This document shows, in pieces, positions 42,729 to 51,517 of a DNA stretch of 64,000 nt (its first letter is position 1; each line of letters begins with the position of its first letter). Source of the stretch: Acidimicrobiaceae bacterium (GTDB taxonomy: Bacteria; Actinomycetota; Acidimicrobiia; Acidimicrobiales; Aldehydirespiratoraceae); NCBI GenBank assembly GCA_009843735.1, contig VYCW01000041.1, forward strand, positions 25,879 to 89,878, written 5' to 3'. The notes under the pieces are model-generated. The model searched no databases. It was not told where the DNA came from and saw nothing but the letters and a program-made list of their open reading frames with translations. A program made the position numbers and the translations under genes.

Positions 42729-43598
42729 ATGCGCCTCATCACCATGCAGTCCCCCGCCGGCGAGACCGCCGGGATCCTGCACCCCGACAGCACCGTCACG
42801 CCGCTGGCCGCAGCCGGCCATTCGAGTGTCATGGACCTCATAGAGAGCGGGCCCGACGCTTGGGCCGAGGTCGAGGCGCTGTCAACCTCCGGCGGCGGCG
42901 AGAGCCTCAACGGCGCCGTCCTGGCGCCGCCGCTACCGAGAACACCCCGCAACATGTTCTGCGTCGGGCTGAACTACCGGGACCACTTCGACGAGGGGAA
43001 GCGGCCCGAGGGAGCGGGGATCCCCGACGCGCCGGTGCTGTTCACCAAGCCGTGGACCTGCCTGGTCGGCCACGACGCCACTGTGGAGCTCGACCGCGCC
43101 GCCAGCAGCCGGGTGGACTGGGAGGCCGAGATCGCGGTCGTGATCGGCCGGCGCGGCCGCAACATCGCCGTCGACGACGCCCTCGACCATGTGTTCGGCT
43201 ACACCCTGTCCAACGACGTAAGCGCCCGTGACCTCCAGTTGGAGCACGGCCAGTTCGGGCAGTGGTACAAGGGCAAGTCGCTCGACGGCTTCTGCCCCAT
43301 GGGCCCGAGCATCGTCTCCGCGGCCGAGGTTGGCGACTACCGCGACATCGAGGTGGAGCTGCGGGTCAACGGCGTGCAGAAGCAGTCGTTCCGGGCCTCC
43401 TCGATGGTCAACTCGGTGTCACGCCTGGTCGCCCGGGTCAGCCTCGGGTGCTCGCTGCTTCCAGGAGACATAATTCTCTCCGGGACGGCGTCGGGCGTCG
43501 GGCATTGGCGGGAGCCGCCGGAGTTCCTCGGCGACGGGGACACCGTCGAGATCGAGTCGCCCCAGCTGGGCCTACTGCGGACATACTTCAGCGAATAG
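42729..43598 (+). CDS. Fumarylacetoacetate hydrolase family protein
   Basis: 289 residues, FAH family. FCVGLNYRDHFDEGKR begins the catalytic domain, DWEAEIAVVIGRRGRN provides two metal Glu, and FGYTLSNDVSARDLQ the Asp; KGKSLDGFCPMGPSIVSA and PGDIILSGTASGVG are standard. Members cleave C-C bonds of beta-diketo acids or decarboxylate/isomerise oxo-acids. Located between the SDR and the Rieske gene, it suits the lower part of an aromatic or heterocyclic ring pathway. ATG start 28 bases after the SDR. Confidence 0.93.
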   Translation: MRLITMQSPAGETAGILHPDSTVTPLAAAGHSSVMDLIESGPDAWAEVEALSTSGGGESLNGAVLAPPLPRTPRNMFCVGLNYRDHFDEGKRPEGAGIPDAPVLFTKPWTCLVGHDATVELDRAASSRVDWEAEIAVVIGRRGRNIAVDDALDHVFGYTLSNDVSARDLQLEHGQFGQWYKGKSLDGFCPMGPSIVSAAEVGDYRDIEVELRVNGVQKQSFRASSMVNSVSRLVARVSLGCSLLPGDIILSGTASGVGHWREPPEFLGDGDTVEIESPQLGLLRTYFSE

Positions 43599-43619
43599 GT
43601 ACGAGAAAGGAGGCCGAGG

Positions 43620-44765
43620 ATGGTCGCGCTGCCCACCACCGACATCCGGCAGGCGCGCCCGGTCGTCTTCGACGGCGTCGTCATCGAGCCGCCGCCCGAC
43701 GACTCCTTCATGGACCCGGCCGCCTACTTCTCCCAGCCGCTCTACGACCTGGAGATGCGGGTGGCGTACACGAAGTCATGGGTGTTCGTGGGCGACCTGT
43801 CCCAGCTCCGTGAGCCGGGCGACTACGTCACCGAGACGGTCGGCCACGAGCCGGTCTTCGTGATCCGGGGCGGCGACGGTGAGCTGAGGGCCTTCACCAA
43901 TGTGTGCCCCCACCGGGCCAGCACCCTCGTCGAGGGCACGGGCAACTGCGGGCGGCGCCTCACCTGCCCCTACCACGGATGGACCTTCGGGCTCGACGGC
44001 CGCCTCCTCGCCGTCCCCCACCAGCGCGGCTTCGACGAGCCGGTGGACCGCGACGCCCACGGCCTGAAGGAGGTGGCGGTGGATGTGTGGTCGCAGTTCG
44101 TGTTCGTCAACGTGTCCGGCGACGCTCCGCCGCTGCTCGAGTGGATGCACCCCCTGCCCGACCAGCTCGGCGGCCACCAGCTTGAGACCGCGACACGAAC
44201 CTACGTGCTCGACGACGAGGTGAACGCCAACTGGAAAGTCATGATGGACAACGCGTTCTGCGACTATCACCTGGAGTTCGTCCACGCCAACTCCCTGGGC
44301 CGCTACGCCGACCCGGCCTCGCTTCAAGAGGACATCTGGGAGTACACCGGGCGGCTGATGACTCGCTGGAGCGCCGAGCAGCTGGCCACCACCAAGGTGC
44401 TGCCTCACCTGTCCGGCAACGAGGCCTCGGGAGCCGTCGCCTATTCGGTGTTCCCCAACTGGTTCATCGCGGCCTTCCCCAACGGGGGCTGCTCGCTGAT
44501 GTGGTGGAACCCGATCAGCCTCGACCGCAGCCGGGCCCGGGTGTGGAACTACTCGCCCGATCCCGACGCCGACCACCGCTCCGACTTCGAGATGCTGAAG
44601 ATGGTCCAGGCCGAGGACTACGCCATCTGCGAGAAGGTCCAGAGGGGTCTGCGATCCCGCTTCTACGAGCCCGGCCCGCAGCACTACCTGGAGCTGCGCA
44701 TCCGGGGCTTCCAGCAGCGCCTGATGACGATGCTGGCCGACGCCATAACCGGCGGCGACTGCTGA
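43620..44765 (+). CDS. Rieske non-heme iron oxygenase
   Basis: A 381-residue oxygenase. CPHRA and CPYHGW bind the Rieske cluster, and DNAFCDYHLEFVHANS gives the D-H-H mononuclear site. The layout follows the other Rieske protein (37218-38333), including NCGRRLTCPYHGWTF, VFVNVSGDAPPLL and MWWNP, so the two are paralogues. AAAGGAGG precedes the ATG. It is the third gene of the site-3 operon and the last before a convergent esterase. Confidence 0.93.
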   Translation: MVALPTTDIRQARPVVFDGVVIEPPPDDSFMDPAAYFSQPLYDLEMRVAYTKSWVFVGDLSQLREPGDYVTETVGHEPVFVIRGGDGELRAFTNVCPHRASTLVEGTGNCGRRLTCPYHGWTFGLDGRLLAVPHQRGFDEPVDRDAHGLKEVAVDVWSQFVFVNVSGDAPPLLEWMHPLPDQLGGHQLETATRTYVLDDEVNANWKVMMDNAFCDYHLEFVHANSLGRYADPASLQEDIWEYTGRLMTRWSAEQLATTKVLPHLSGNEASGAVAYSVFPNWFIAAFPNGGCSLMWWNPISLDRSRARVWNYSPDPDADHRSDFEMLKMVQAEDYAICEKVQRGLRSRFYEPGPQHYLELRIRGFQQRLMTMLADAITGGDC

Positions 44766-44778
44766 GCGCCCGAGGGCG

Positions 44779-45732
44779 CTAGGCGCCGGTTACGAGCCGG
44801 CGGGCGATCAAGCCGGCCACCTCGTCGAGCGCGCCCCGCGAGCACGGCAGCGCCGCCTGGAACCCCAGGAACCCGTGGATGGTGCCGGCCCGGTGCACCA
44901 GCACGCTGTCCACCCCCGCGGCGGCGCAGGCCGACGCGAACTCGACGCCCTGGTCCCTGAGCGGGTCGAGCCCCGCGGTCACCACCACCGCGGGGGCCAG
45001 CCCGGCGAGCTCGGCCCGCAGCGGGCTGAGTTCGGGGGAGGTGCGGTCGACGCCGGCCGGGGCGTACTGGTCCCAGTACCACTCCATGCGCTCGCGGGTG
45101 AGGAAGTAGCCCTCGGCCATCTCGATCATCGAACGGTCGTCGGTGCGGCAGTCGGTGATCGGGCACAGCATGGCGCACACGCCGAGGCTCGGACTCCCCC
45201 GATCCCGGGCCCTCAGGGCCGTGACCGCGGCCAGGTTCCCGCCGGCGCTGTCACCGGCCACTCCCAGCCGTTGCGGGTCAGCATCCAGTCCGGCGCCGTT
45301 GGCGGCGGCCCACTCGAGGGCGGCCCAGGAGTCCTCGACCGCGGCCGGGAACGGGTGCTCGGGCGCCAGGCGGTAGTCGACCGACAGCAGCGCGCAGCCG
45401 GTGCGGTTGGCCAGGGCCCGGCAGAGCCCGTCCTGGATGTCGAGATCGCCGACTACCCAGCCCCCGCCGTGCATGTACACCAGCAGCGGAGGCGGCTCGG
45501 CGCACCGGGGCCGGTAGAGGCGCAATCCGAGATCGCCGCCGGGGCCGTCGATGGAGAGATCGGCGACGTGGTCGACAGGCTCGGGCGGCCCCTTCAGTTC
45601 CGCGACGATGGGCGGGCGGGTCCGCATCGTCTCCAGGCTGGGTGGACCGGTGGGGCCACCGATCAGTTCGAGCAGCCCGGCCACCCCCTCGTCCAGCCGC
45701 TCAGATGCCTCGCCCACTGCCACGTTCCTCAT
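44779..45732 (-). CDS. Alpha/beta hydrolase-3 (HSL-type esterase)
   Basis: A 317-residue hormone-sensitive-lipase family enzyme: YMHGGGWVVGD (oxyanion), GDSAGGNLA (Ser), GLDPLRDQG (Asp) and GTIHGFLGF (His). PEHPFPAAVED is also characteristic. It would hydrolyse a small ester or amide. ATG start. It diverges from the ABC importer genes over a 150-base region that contains site 4, so it may share regulation. Confidence 0.93.
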   Translation of the reverse strand: MRNVAVGEASERLDEGVAGLLELIGGPTGPPSLETMRTRPPIVAELKGPPEPVDHVADLSIDGPGGDLGLRLYRPRCAEPPPLLVYMHGGGWVVGDLDIQDGLCRALANRTGCALLSVDYRLAPEHPFPAAVEDSWAALEWAAANGAGLDADPQRLGVAGDSAGGNLAAVTALRARDRGSPSLGVCAMLCPITDCRTDDRSMIEMAEGYFLTRERMEWYWDQYAPAGVDRTSPELSPLRAELAGLAPAVVVTAGLDPLRDQGVEFASACAAAGVDSVLVHRAGTIHGFLGFQAALPCSRGALDEVAGLIARRLVTGA

Positions 45733-45803
45733 TGCCGGTAGACACCCGGGAAGCTTGCCACAGCGACCCGACCCGGTCCGGCTCGCCGCTGTACAAGTCC
45801 GGA

Positions 45804-45832
45804 TTGACTGCGAAGTGTCTGACCTTTAGCAT
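45804..45832 (+). promoter_or_regulatory. Promoter with operator (site 4) for the ABC importer
   Basis: TTGACT (45804-45809), 17 bases, then TAGCAT (45827-45832). The spacer contains AAGTGTCTGACCTTT (45813-45827). It lies between the esterase (minus) and the substrate-binding protein (plus). The predicted start is near 45839. Confidence 0.68.
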
Positions 45833-45895
45833 CAACACCATTATCGGCAGCAGTGCCGCCCGGTGCTGCTGAAGGCGATCCCGATGGGGGAAATG

Positions 45896-47197
45896 ATGAC
45901 TTCACGACAGTTCCGACTCGGTTTTCGGCTCCTAGCGGTCCTTCTGGCGCTCGGACTCGTTGCCGCCGCGTGCGGCGAAGACGACACGGGAACCAGCGCG
46001 GCGGACACCGCCGCTCTCCAGCAGGCACAGGCAGACGCGGCCACAGCCCAGGCGGCGGCCGACTCGGCTGCAGCAGCCGCCGCCGACGCTGCCGCCGCGC
46101 TTGAGGATGCGATTGCCGAAGGGGCCGCGGACTCCGAGGCGATAGCCGCGCTCGAGGCTGAATTGGCGGCTGCCCAGGAGGCCGCTGCCGCCGCAGCTGC
46201 CGCGGCCGAAGAACCGATGGAAGAGGCCATGCCGGAGCTGTCCGGAGAGCTGGTGTGGTGGTCGGACTGGACCATCGAGCAGACCGAGGCGTTCATCGAC
46301 GCCTTCAACGAGGTCCACCCCGGCATCCAGGTGGAGTACACCCGCTCCGACGACGCCGAGATGTTCGACCGCTTCATGACCGAGTCAGAGGCCGGCACCA
46401 TCGACGCCGACATCGCGATCATCGGCTGGGACGGCTTCTCCCGCATCTGGGAGAGCCTGGGCTACCTCCATGCCTTCGACTCGCCCAACAAGGGCAACAT
46501 CCCGTCCGACCTGAGGGCCGCATCCGGCGCCTGGTACACCTACGGGACCCTGCTCGAGGGCATCTGCTACAACACCGAGCGCATCGAGGAGCTCGGGCTC
46601 GACCCGCTCGAGACCTGGAGCGACCTCGCCGACCCGCAGTACCGCGACGAGATCGTCATGCAGGACATCCTCAAGGTGGGCAGCGGCGCCCACGACATGA
46701 TGATCGAGACCCGGGTGATGTGGGACGAGAACACCTGGGAGGAGTTCTGGGCGGGCTACGGCGCCAACAACGTGGTGTTCCAGCCCGACTACACCGCGGC
46801 CCAGCAGCAGCTGGTGCAGGGCAACTTCGCGGTGCTCGGACTGTGCTACCTCGACTTCGTGCAGCCCTCCATCGACCAGGGCGCCCCGGTCGTTTGGGTC
46901 GCTCCAGAGTTCGTGATCACGGTGGGCTTCACCGTCAACATCCCGGCCACCTCCGACAACAAGGAGAACGCCGAGGCCTTCGTCAACTACATCATCAGCG
47001 AGGAAGGCCAGGCCGCAGTGGCCAATATCGTCGGCCAGGTGCCCGCATGGCCGGACGCCCCGTATCCCCAAGCGGCTCTGGCCGCGGCGGGCAAGCCGAC
47101 GATCCTGGCCCTGGGCACGCCCAAGGCTGAGGCCGAGTACAACAACAACGCCGAGTGGTACGTCGAGCGAGCCAAGGAATGGTTCGACCTGAGGTGA
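45896..47197 (+). CDS. ABC transporter substrate-binding lipoprotein (family 1)
   Basis: The 433-residue protein starts with a signal peptide and a lipobox LVAAACGED (acylated Cys). An alanine-rich stretch of about 85 residues with AAADSAAAAAADAAAALEDA-type repeats, likely a coiled linker, precedes the ligand domain. ELVWWSDWTIEQTEAFIDAFNEVHPGIQVEYTRSD opens the ligand domain, which ends PYPQAALAAAGKPT. The fold fits iron(III), polyamine or aminoethylphosphonate binding proteins; the ligand is not clear. ATG 45896 gives a basic n-region (TSRQFRLGFR); ATGs at 45884 and 45893 are alternatives. The stop overlaps the ATPase start as GTGA. Confidence 0.88.
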   Translation: MTSRQFRLGFRLLAVLLALGLVAAACGEDDTGTSAADTAALQQAQADAATAQAAADSAAAAAADAAAALEDAIAEGAADSEAIAALEAELAAAQEAAAAAAAAAEEPMEEAMPELSGELVWWSDWTIEQTEAFIDAFNEVHPGIQVEYTRSDDAEMFDRFMTESEAGTIDADIAIIGWDGFSRIWESLGYLHAFDSPNKGNIPSDLRAASGAWYTYGTLLEGICYNTERIEELGLDPLETWSDLADPQYRDEIVMQDILKVGSGAHDMMIETRVMWDENTWEEFWAGYGANNVVFQPDYTAAQQQLVQGNFAVLGLCYLDFVQPSIDQGAPVVWVAPEFVITVGFTVNIPATSDNKENAEAFVNYIISEEGQAAVANIVGQVPAWPDAPYPQAALAAAGKPTILALGTPKAEAEYNNNAEWYVERAKEWFDLR

Positions 47198-48288
47198 CAT
47201 CGGGTTCGGAGGACCAGCTCGCCCTGCGGGCCGACGACCTCCACAAGAAGTTCGGCGCGGTCACCGCGCTGGCGGGTGTCAGCTTCTCGATCCGCACTGG
47301 AGAGTTCGTAACCCTCCTGGGACCGAGCGGCTGCGGTAAGTCGACAATCCTGCGGATCCTCGCAGGGATCGAGACACCGACCCGCGGCGCGGTGGCCATC
47401 GACGGCAAGGTCGTCAACGACACCGAGCGTCGCGTCCTCATTCCACCCGAGCGACGCGACCTGAGCATGGTGTTCCAGTCCTATGCGGTGTGGCCCCACA
47501 TGAGCGTGGCCGCCAACGTCGCCTTCCCCCTGCGGTACCGCAAGGTCCCCCGGAGCGAGCGCCGGGAAAAGGTGACCGAGGCCCTCCGGGCCGTTCGCAT
47601 GGAGGAGTACGTCGACCGCTACCCGCACCAGCTCTCGGGCGGGCAGCAGCAGCGGGTGGCGGTAGCCCGCTCCATCGTGGGCCACCCCGCTCTGCTGCTG
47701 CTCGACGAGCCGCTGTCGAACCTCGACGCCCGCCTGCGCGAGGACATGCGGGTCGAGCTGAAGCGGCTCCACCTGGAGCTGGGGCTGACCATGCTGTACG
47801 TGACCCACGACCAGTCCGAGGCGCTGGCCATGTCGGACCGGATCCTGGTGATGGACCACGGGCTGGTGCTTCAGGAGGGCACCCCCGAGGAGGTCTACCG
47901 CTCACCTGGGTCGCTGACGGTGGCCCGGTTCCTGGGCGTGAAGAACATCGTGGATGGCACCGTGGCCGGAGACAGCGTGGTCGAGGCATTGGGGGGATCC
48001 CTGCCCGCCACCCTGGCCGAGCCGATGGCGGCGGGCGCCGACGTGGCCGTGGCCATCCGGCCCGACGGGTTCAGCCTGGCCGAGGAGGGGTCGTCCCGGC
48101 CCAGCATCTCCGGTGAGATCAGGCTGGCTCAGTTCCTGGGAGGGTCCTACGAGCACGAGATCGACGCGGGCGGGACCATGGTGATTGCCCAGTCCCCGCA
48201 GCGGCTCGGAGCGCGGGGCGACACTGTGGACCTGTCGATAGACCCCGAATCGGTCATCGCCTTCCCCGCCGACGAAACCGTGTCGTGA
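47194..48288 (+). CDS. ABC transporter ATP-binding protein, Fe3+/polyamine/AEP type
   Basis: A 364-residue ATPase with Walker A GPSGCGKST, MVFQSYAVWPHMSV (Q-loop), signature LSGGQQQRVAVARSI, Walker B LLLLDEPLSNLD and TLYVTHDQSEAL (H-loop); the last 110 residues form a TOBE domain with RPDGFSLAEE. Close in layout to FbpC/PotA. GTG start overlaps the lipoprotein stop, so the three-gene importer is coupled; the permease follows after 25 bases. Confidence 0.92.
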   Translation: MTSGSEDQLALRADDLHKKFGAVTALAGVSFSIRTGEFVTLLGPSGCGKSTILRILAGIETPTRGAVAIDGKVVNDTERRVLIPPERRDLSMVFQSYAVWPHMSVAANVAFPLRYRKVPRSERREKVTEALRAVRMEEYVDRYPHQLSGGQQQRVAVARSIVGHPALLLLDEPLSNLDARLREDMRVELKRLHLELGLTMLYVTHDQSEALAMSDRILVMDHGLVLQEGTPEEVYRSPGSLTVARFLGVKNIVDGTVAGDSVVEALGGSLPATLAEPMAAGADVAVAIRPDGFSLAEEGSSRPSISGEIRLAQFLGGSYEHEIDAGGTMVIAQSPQRLGARGDTVDLSIDPESVIAFPADETVS

Positions 48289-48313
48289 CGGGCACGGCTA
48301 CCGCAAGCGTCTC

Positions 48314-50095
48314 GTGACCGGCACCGTCACCGAGCCTGGAGCGCCTCCAGCCGACCCGCTGCCGGATCCGCTCCCCGCCGGCGGCACGCTGTGGGCTGCG
48401 ACCAGGCAGAAGGTGCTGTCGTTCCCCTTCGCCCTGCGCGTCGTTCTGAGCCTGGCGGTGTTCGTCCTGGTGATGCTGCCCTTCTACCGGCTGATCGTGG
48501 GATCGTTCCAGGAGGGCGGCCCGCCCGAGCAGGGTCCCCTGACACTGCAGAACTACCGGGACACCTTCGCCAAGTCCAGCGACATCATCGGCAACACGCT
48601 GGAGTTCGCGGTGGGCCAGACGGTGGTGCCGCTGGTGATCGGCGTGCTGCTGGCCTGGGTGGTGACCCGCACCGACGTGCCGTGGCGGGGCGTGTGGGAG
48701 TTCGCCACCATCGGGCTGTACTTCATCCCGCTGCTGGCCGCGGGCACGGCCTGGAGCATCCTGCTCGGCGGGCGCAACGGCATGCTCAACGAGATCATCC
48801 GGGCGATCACCCCGTGGGACGGCTTCGACGTGTACTCGATGTCGGGGATGATCCTCGTGCAGTCGCTGTACCTGGTCCCGCTGGTGTTCCTGGTGGTGGC
48901 GGCCAGCATGCGCAATGTGTCGCCCGACTACGAGCACGCCGCCCGGATCAACGGGGCGTCGCCGCTGTCGGTGTTCTTCCGGGTCACGCTGGGCGTGTCC
49001 CGCCCCGCGCTGCTGTCGGCCGCAGTGCTGTGCTTCATCATCGGGCTGGGGTCGATGGAGATCCCGCTGCTGTTCGGGTTCCCGGCCAAGGAGCACGTCT
49101 TCACCACTGACATCTTCCATGCCCTGCGGGTGCGGATGCCCCGAGAGCACGGCCGGGCCTCGGCCACCGGGGTGGTGCTGCTGGCCGCGTCGTTCATCGT
49201 GCTGATCGCGTACCTGCGGTCGATCCGCCACAGCGAGCGCTACGTGACTGTCAGCGGCAAGGGCAGCCAGGAGAGCCCCACCCGACTGGGACGGTGGCGC
49301 TGGGTGGTGTTCGCGGCGTGCTGCGGGTTCTTCTTCCTCACGATGGTGCTGCCGTTCATCGCGGTGGTGGTGGGCTCCCTGCTGCCCTACATCGGCCGCC
49401 CCGACACCGAGTTGCTGGCCCAGTCGTCGCTGGAGAACTACCGCCAACTCAGCGACAACCCGATCCTGTGGCGGTCGCTCAAGAACAGCCTGACCCTGTC
49501 GCTGGGCGCGGGCCTGTTCGTGATGGTCTTCGGCGCGCTGGTCGCCTACAGCGTGGTCAGGTTCAAGGGCCGCTGGAGCCGCACCATCGACTACGGCGCG
49601 AGCCTGCCCCTGATGGTTCCCGCGGTGGTGATGGCCACCTCGCTGCTTTATACCTACATCACCCTGGACCTGCCGGGAGGCTTCTCGATCTACGGAACGC
49701 TGTGGATCATGGCCATGGCCTACGTCGTGTACTTCCTGCCGGTGGCGGTGCGCCAGATGACCGGACCGGTGGTGCAGCTCTCGGCCGACCTCGAGCACGC
49801 CAGCCGCATCTCGGGCGCGGGCAACCTGGCCACCATGGGCCGCATCGTGCTGCCCATCCTGCGGCCCGCCCTGCTGGGGGGCCTGATACTGGCGTTCATC
49901 ACCTACATGCGGGAGTTCACCCTGTCGGTGCTGCTGTTCCGCTCGGGCACCGAGGTGATCACCACCGTGATGTACAGCTTCTACAACAACGGCCGGCTGC
50001 CCTTCGTGGCCGCCATCTCGGTGGGACTCTGGGTGGCCGGGATGCTGTTGATGGTGGTCCTGCGCTTCGTCCTGAAGGCCCGCATCACCTTCTAG
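48314..50095 (+). CDS. ABC permease with two fused membrane domains (FbpB-type)
   Basis: A 593-residue permease with about 12 helices. Two BPD-type permease halves are present; the EAA-like loops are NVSPDYEHAARINGASPLSVFFRVTLG in the first half and VQLSADLEHASRISGAGNLATMGRIVLP in the second. Fused permeases of this kind go with Fe3+ and aminoethylphosphonate-type importers. The GTG start follows the ATPase by 25 bases. The gene converges with MmgE/PrpD 11 bases later. Confidence 0.92.
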   Translation: MTGTVTEPGAPPADPLPDPLPAGGTLWAATRQKVLSFPFALRVVLSLAVFVLVMLPFYRLIVGSFQEGGPPEQGPLTLQNYRDTFAKSSDIIGNTLEFAVGQTVVPLVIGVLLAWVVTRTDVPWRGVWEFATIGLYFIPLLAAGTAWSILLGGRNGMLNEIIRAITPWDGFDVYSMSGMILVQSLYLVPLVFLVVAASMRNVSPDYEHAARINGASPLSVFFRVTLGVSRPALLSAAVLCFIIGLGSMEIPLLFGFPAKEHVFTTDIFHALRVRMPREHGRASATGVVLLAASFIVLIAYLRSIRHSERYVTVSGKGSQESPTRLGRWRWVVFAACCGFFFLTMVLPFIAVVVGSLLPYIGRPDTELLAQSSLENYRQLSDNPILWRSLKNSLTLSLGAGLFVMVFGALVAYSVVRFKGRWSRTIDYGASLPLMVPAVVMATSLLYTYITLDLPGGFSIYGTLWIMAMAYVVYFLPVAVRQMTGPVVQLSADLEHASRISGAGNLATMGRIVLPILRPALLGGLILAFITYMREFTLSVLLFRSGTEVITTVMYSFYNNGRLPFVAAISVGLWVAGMLLMVVLRFVLKARITF

Positions 50096-50106
50096 GGCAG
50101 ACCCTG

Positions 50107-51486
50107 TTAGGTGAGGCTGTCTTGGAGGGCCTTCCAGGAGCCGGGGGCGCCGATCGACAGGGCGTGCTCGGCGATGCCGGCCCGGGCTTCGGTGCTGTAG
50201 ACGGCTGAGGCCAGGTCGTCGAACTTCTCGCGGCACTCGTCGTCGGTGAACGGGTTGCCGGGGTCGCCCTTGGGGTCGTCGACCCGCTGGGTGTGGGTGT
50301 CGCCGCCGGTGGTGGTGACCCGGGCCCAGGCCCGCCACTTGTCGGGGAAGTCCCGGTCGATGGCGGGATCGACCTCGTAGGTGACCCGGTCCATGAGGGC
50401 CAGTGCAGCGGGATCGTCGAGGCGGGCCTCGTCGTACTCGGACAGCCCGGCCCGGCCCCACAGCAGGGCTGCGGCCGCGCCGAAGGCCAGGCTGAACTGG
50501 GCGTCCACCACCGACGCCGGCCGGCGCTTGGACGCCGCGGGCTCGGCCACGATGTCGACCGCGATCGAGGGGATGCCGATCACCACCGACTCCACATCGT
50601 CGGCCCCCAGGCCGTGGGCGGAGCGGATGGCCAGCAGCGCGTCGATGGCTCCCTGGTTGTAGCGGCAGCAGGTGTGGCGCTTGATGCTGGTGGACACCAC
50701 CTCCAGCGGCCACTGGCCCCAACCCTCCATCAGTCGCTCGGGCTCGGGGGCATCGCTGTAGGCGGCCAGGAAGCCGCGCTCACCGCAGATGCCGTCGTCG
50801 GTGCCGACATAGCCGTCAGCCGCCAGCAGCCCGGCCTCCACGCCGTTGCGGGCCGCCAGCGCCGGATGCAGGCGCTTGGTCCAGGCGCCGTCGCGGAGGA
50901 ACTCCATGCTGCCCGACGCCATCGTGGCCGCTATCCCGATGGCGGAGTTGAAGCCAGCGGCGTCGAGGCCGAGAGCGGCCGCGGCCGCGGCGGCCGCGCC
51001 CAGCGCCCCGATGGTGCCGGTGGGGTGGAAGTGGCGGGCGTAGTGGGCTGCGGGGTCGGCGGCCCGGCCGGCGCGGCACATGACCTCGAAGCCGATCACG
51101 ACGGACCGCACCAGGTCCCGCTCGTCGCCGCCGGCCAGCGCGGTGGCGGCCATGGCCGCGGGGTACATCACCACGCCGGGATGGCTGGAGGACGAGTTGT
51201 GCACGTCGTCGTACTCGATCGAGTGGCCGGCCACCGCGTTGGCCATCGCGGCCGGGACCGCGGCCGCGGTTCCGCCCGCGCCGATCACCGGCAGCGCGGC
51301 GCTCTCATCGTGGGCGAAGCGGCCCATGGTGCGCCGGAACGCAGCCGCCGAGTCGGTGACCGACCCGGCCGCGGCCACACCGATGTGGTCGAGCAGCAGG
51401 CGCCGCACCGCCTCGATCTCCGGCTCGCCCAGCGCATCGAAGGAGATGCCGGCGACGGCCTCGGCCAGTTGTCTGGTTCTGTTCAT
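50107..51486 (-). CDS. MmgE/PrpD family protein
   Basis: 459 residues, MmgE/PrpD family (2-methylcitrate dehydratase, cis-aconitate decarboxylase and relatives). AEAVAGISFDAL opens the protein; ANAVAGHSIEYDDVHNSSSSHPGVVMYPAAMA is the family signature with the presumed catalytic His/Asp; PTGTIGALGAAAAAAAALGLD and GWGQWPLEVVSTSIKRHTCCRYNQGAIDALLAI follow. ATG 51486 has AGGAG nine bases upstream; GTG 51525 overlaps the upstream gene and is less likely. Probably hydrates or decarboxylates a tricarboxylate intermediate. Confidence 0.9.
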   Translation of the reverse strand: MNRTRQLAEAVAGISFDALGEPEIEAVRRLLLDHIGVAAAGSVTDSAAAFRRTMGRFAHDESAALPVIGAGGTAAAVPAAMANAVAGHSIEYDDVHNSSSSHPGVVMYPAAMAATALAGGDERDLVRSVVIGFEVMCRAGRAADPAAHYARHFHPTGTIGALGAAAAAAAALGLDAAGFNSAIGIAATMASGSMEFLRDGAWTKRLHPALAARNGVEAGLLAADGYVGTDDGICGERGFLAAYSDAPEPERLMEGWGQWPLEVVSTSIKRHTCCRYNQGAIDALLAIRSAHGLGADDVESVVIGIPSIAVDIVAEPAASKRRPASVVDAQFSLAFGAAAALLWGRAGLSEYDEARLDDPAALALMDRVTYEVDPAIDRDFPDKWRAWARVTTTGGDTHTQRVDDPKGDPGNPFTDDECREKFDDLASAVYSTEARAGIAEHALSIGAPGSWKALQDSLT

Positions 51487-51517
51487 CCGGGAAGCTCCTG
51501 GGCGCTCGGCGTGGCGA

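Noticed and set aside
48254..50722. Long open frame (822 codons) antisense to the ABC permease
   Set aside because: The sense strand has a clear two-domain permease; the antisense peptide is His/Gln/Arg-rich and shows no motif, typical of shadow frames in GC-rich DNA.
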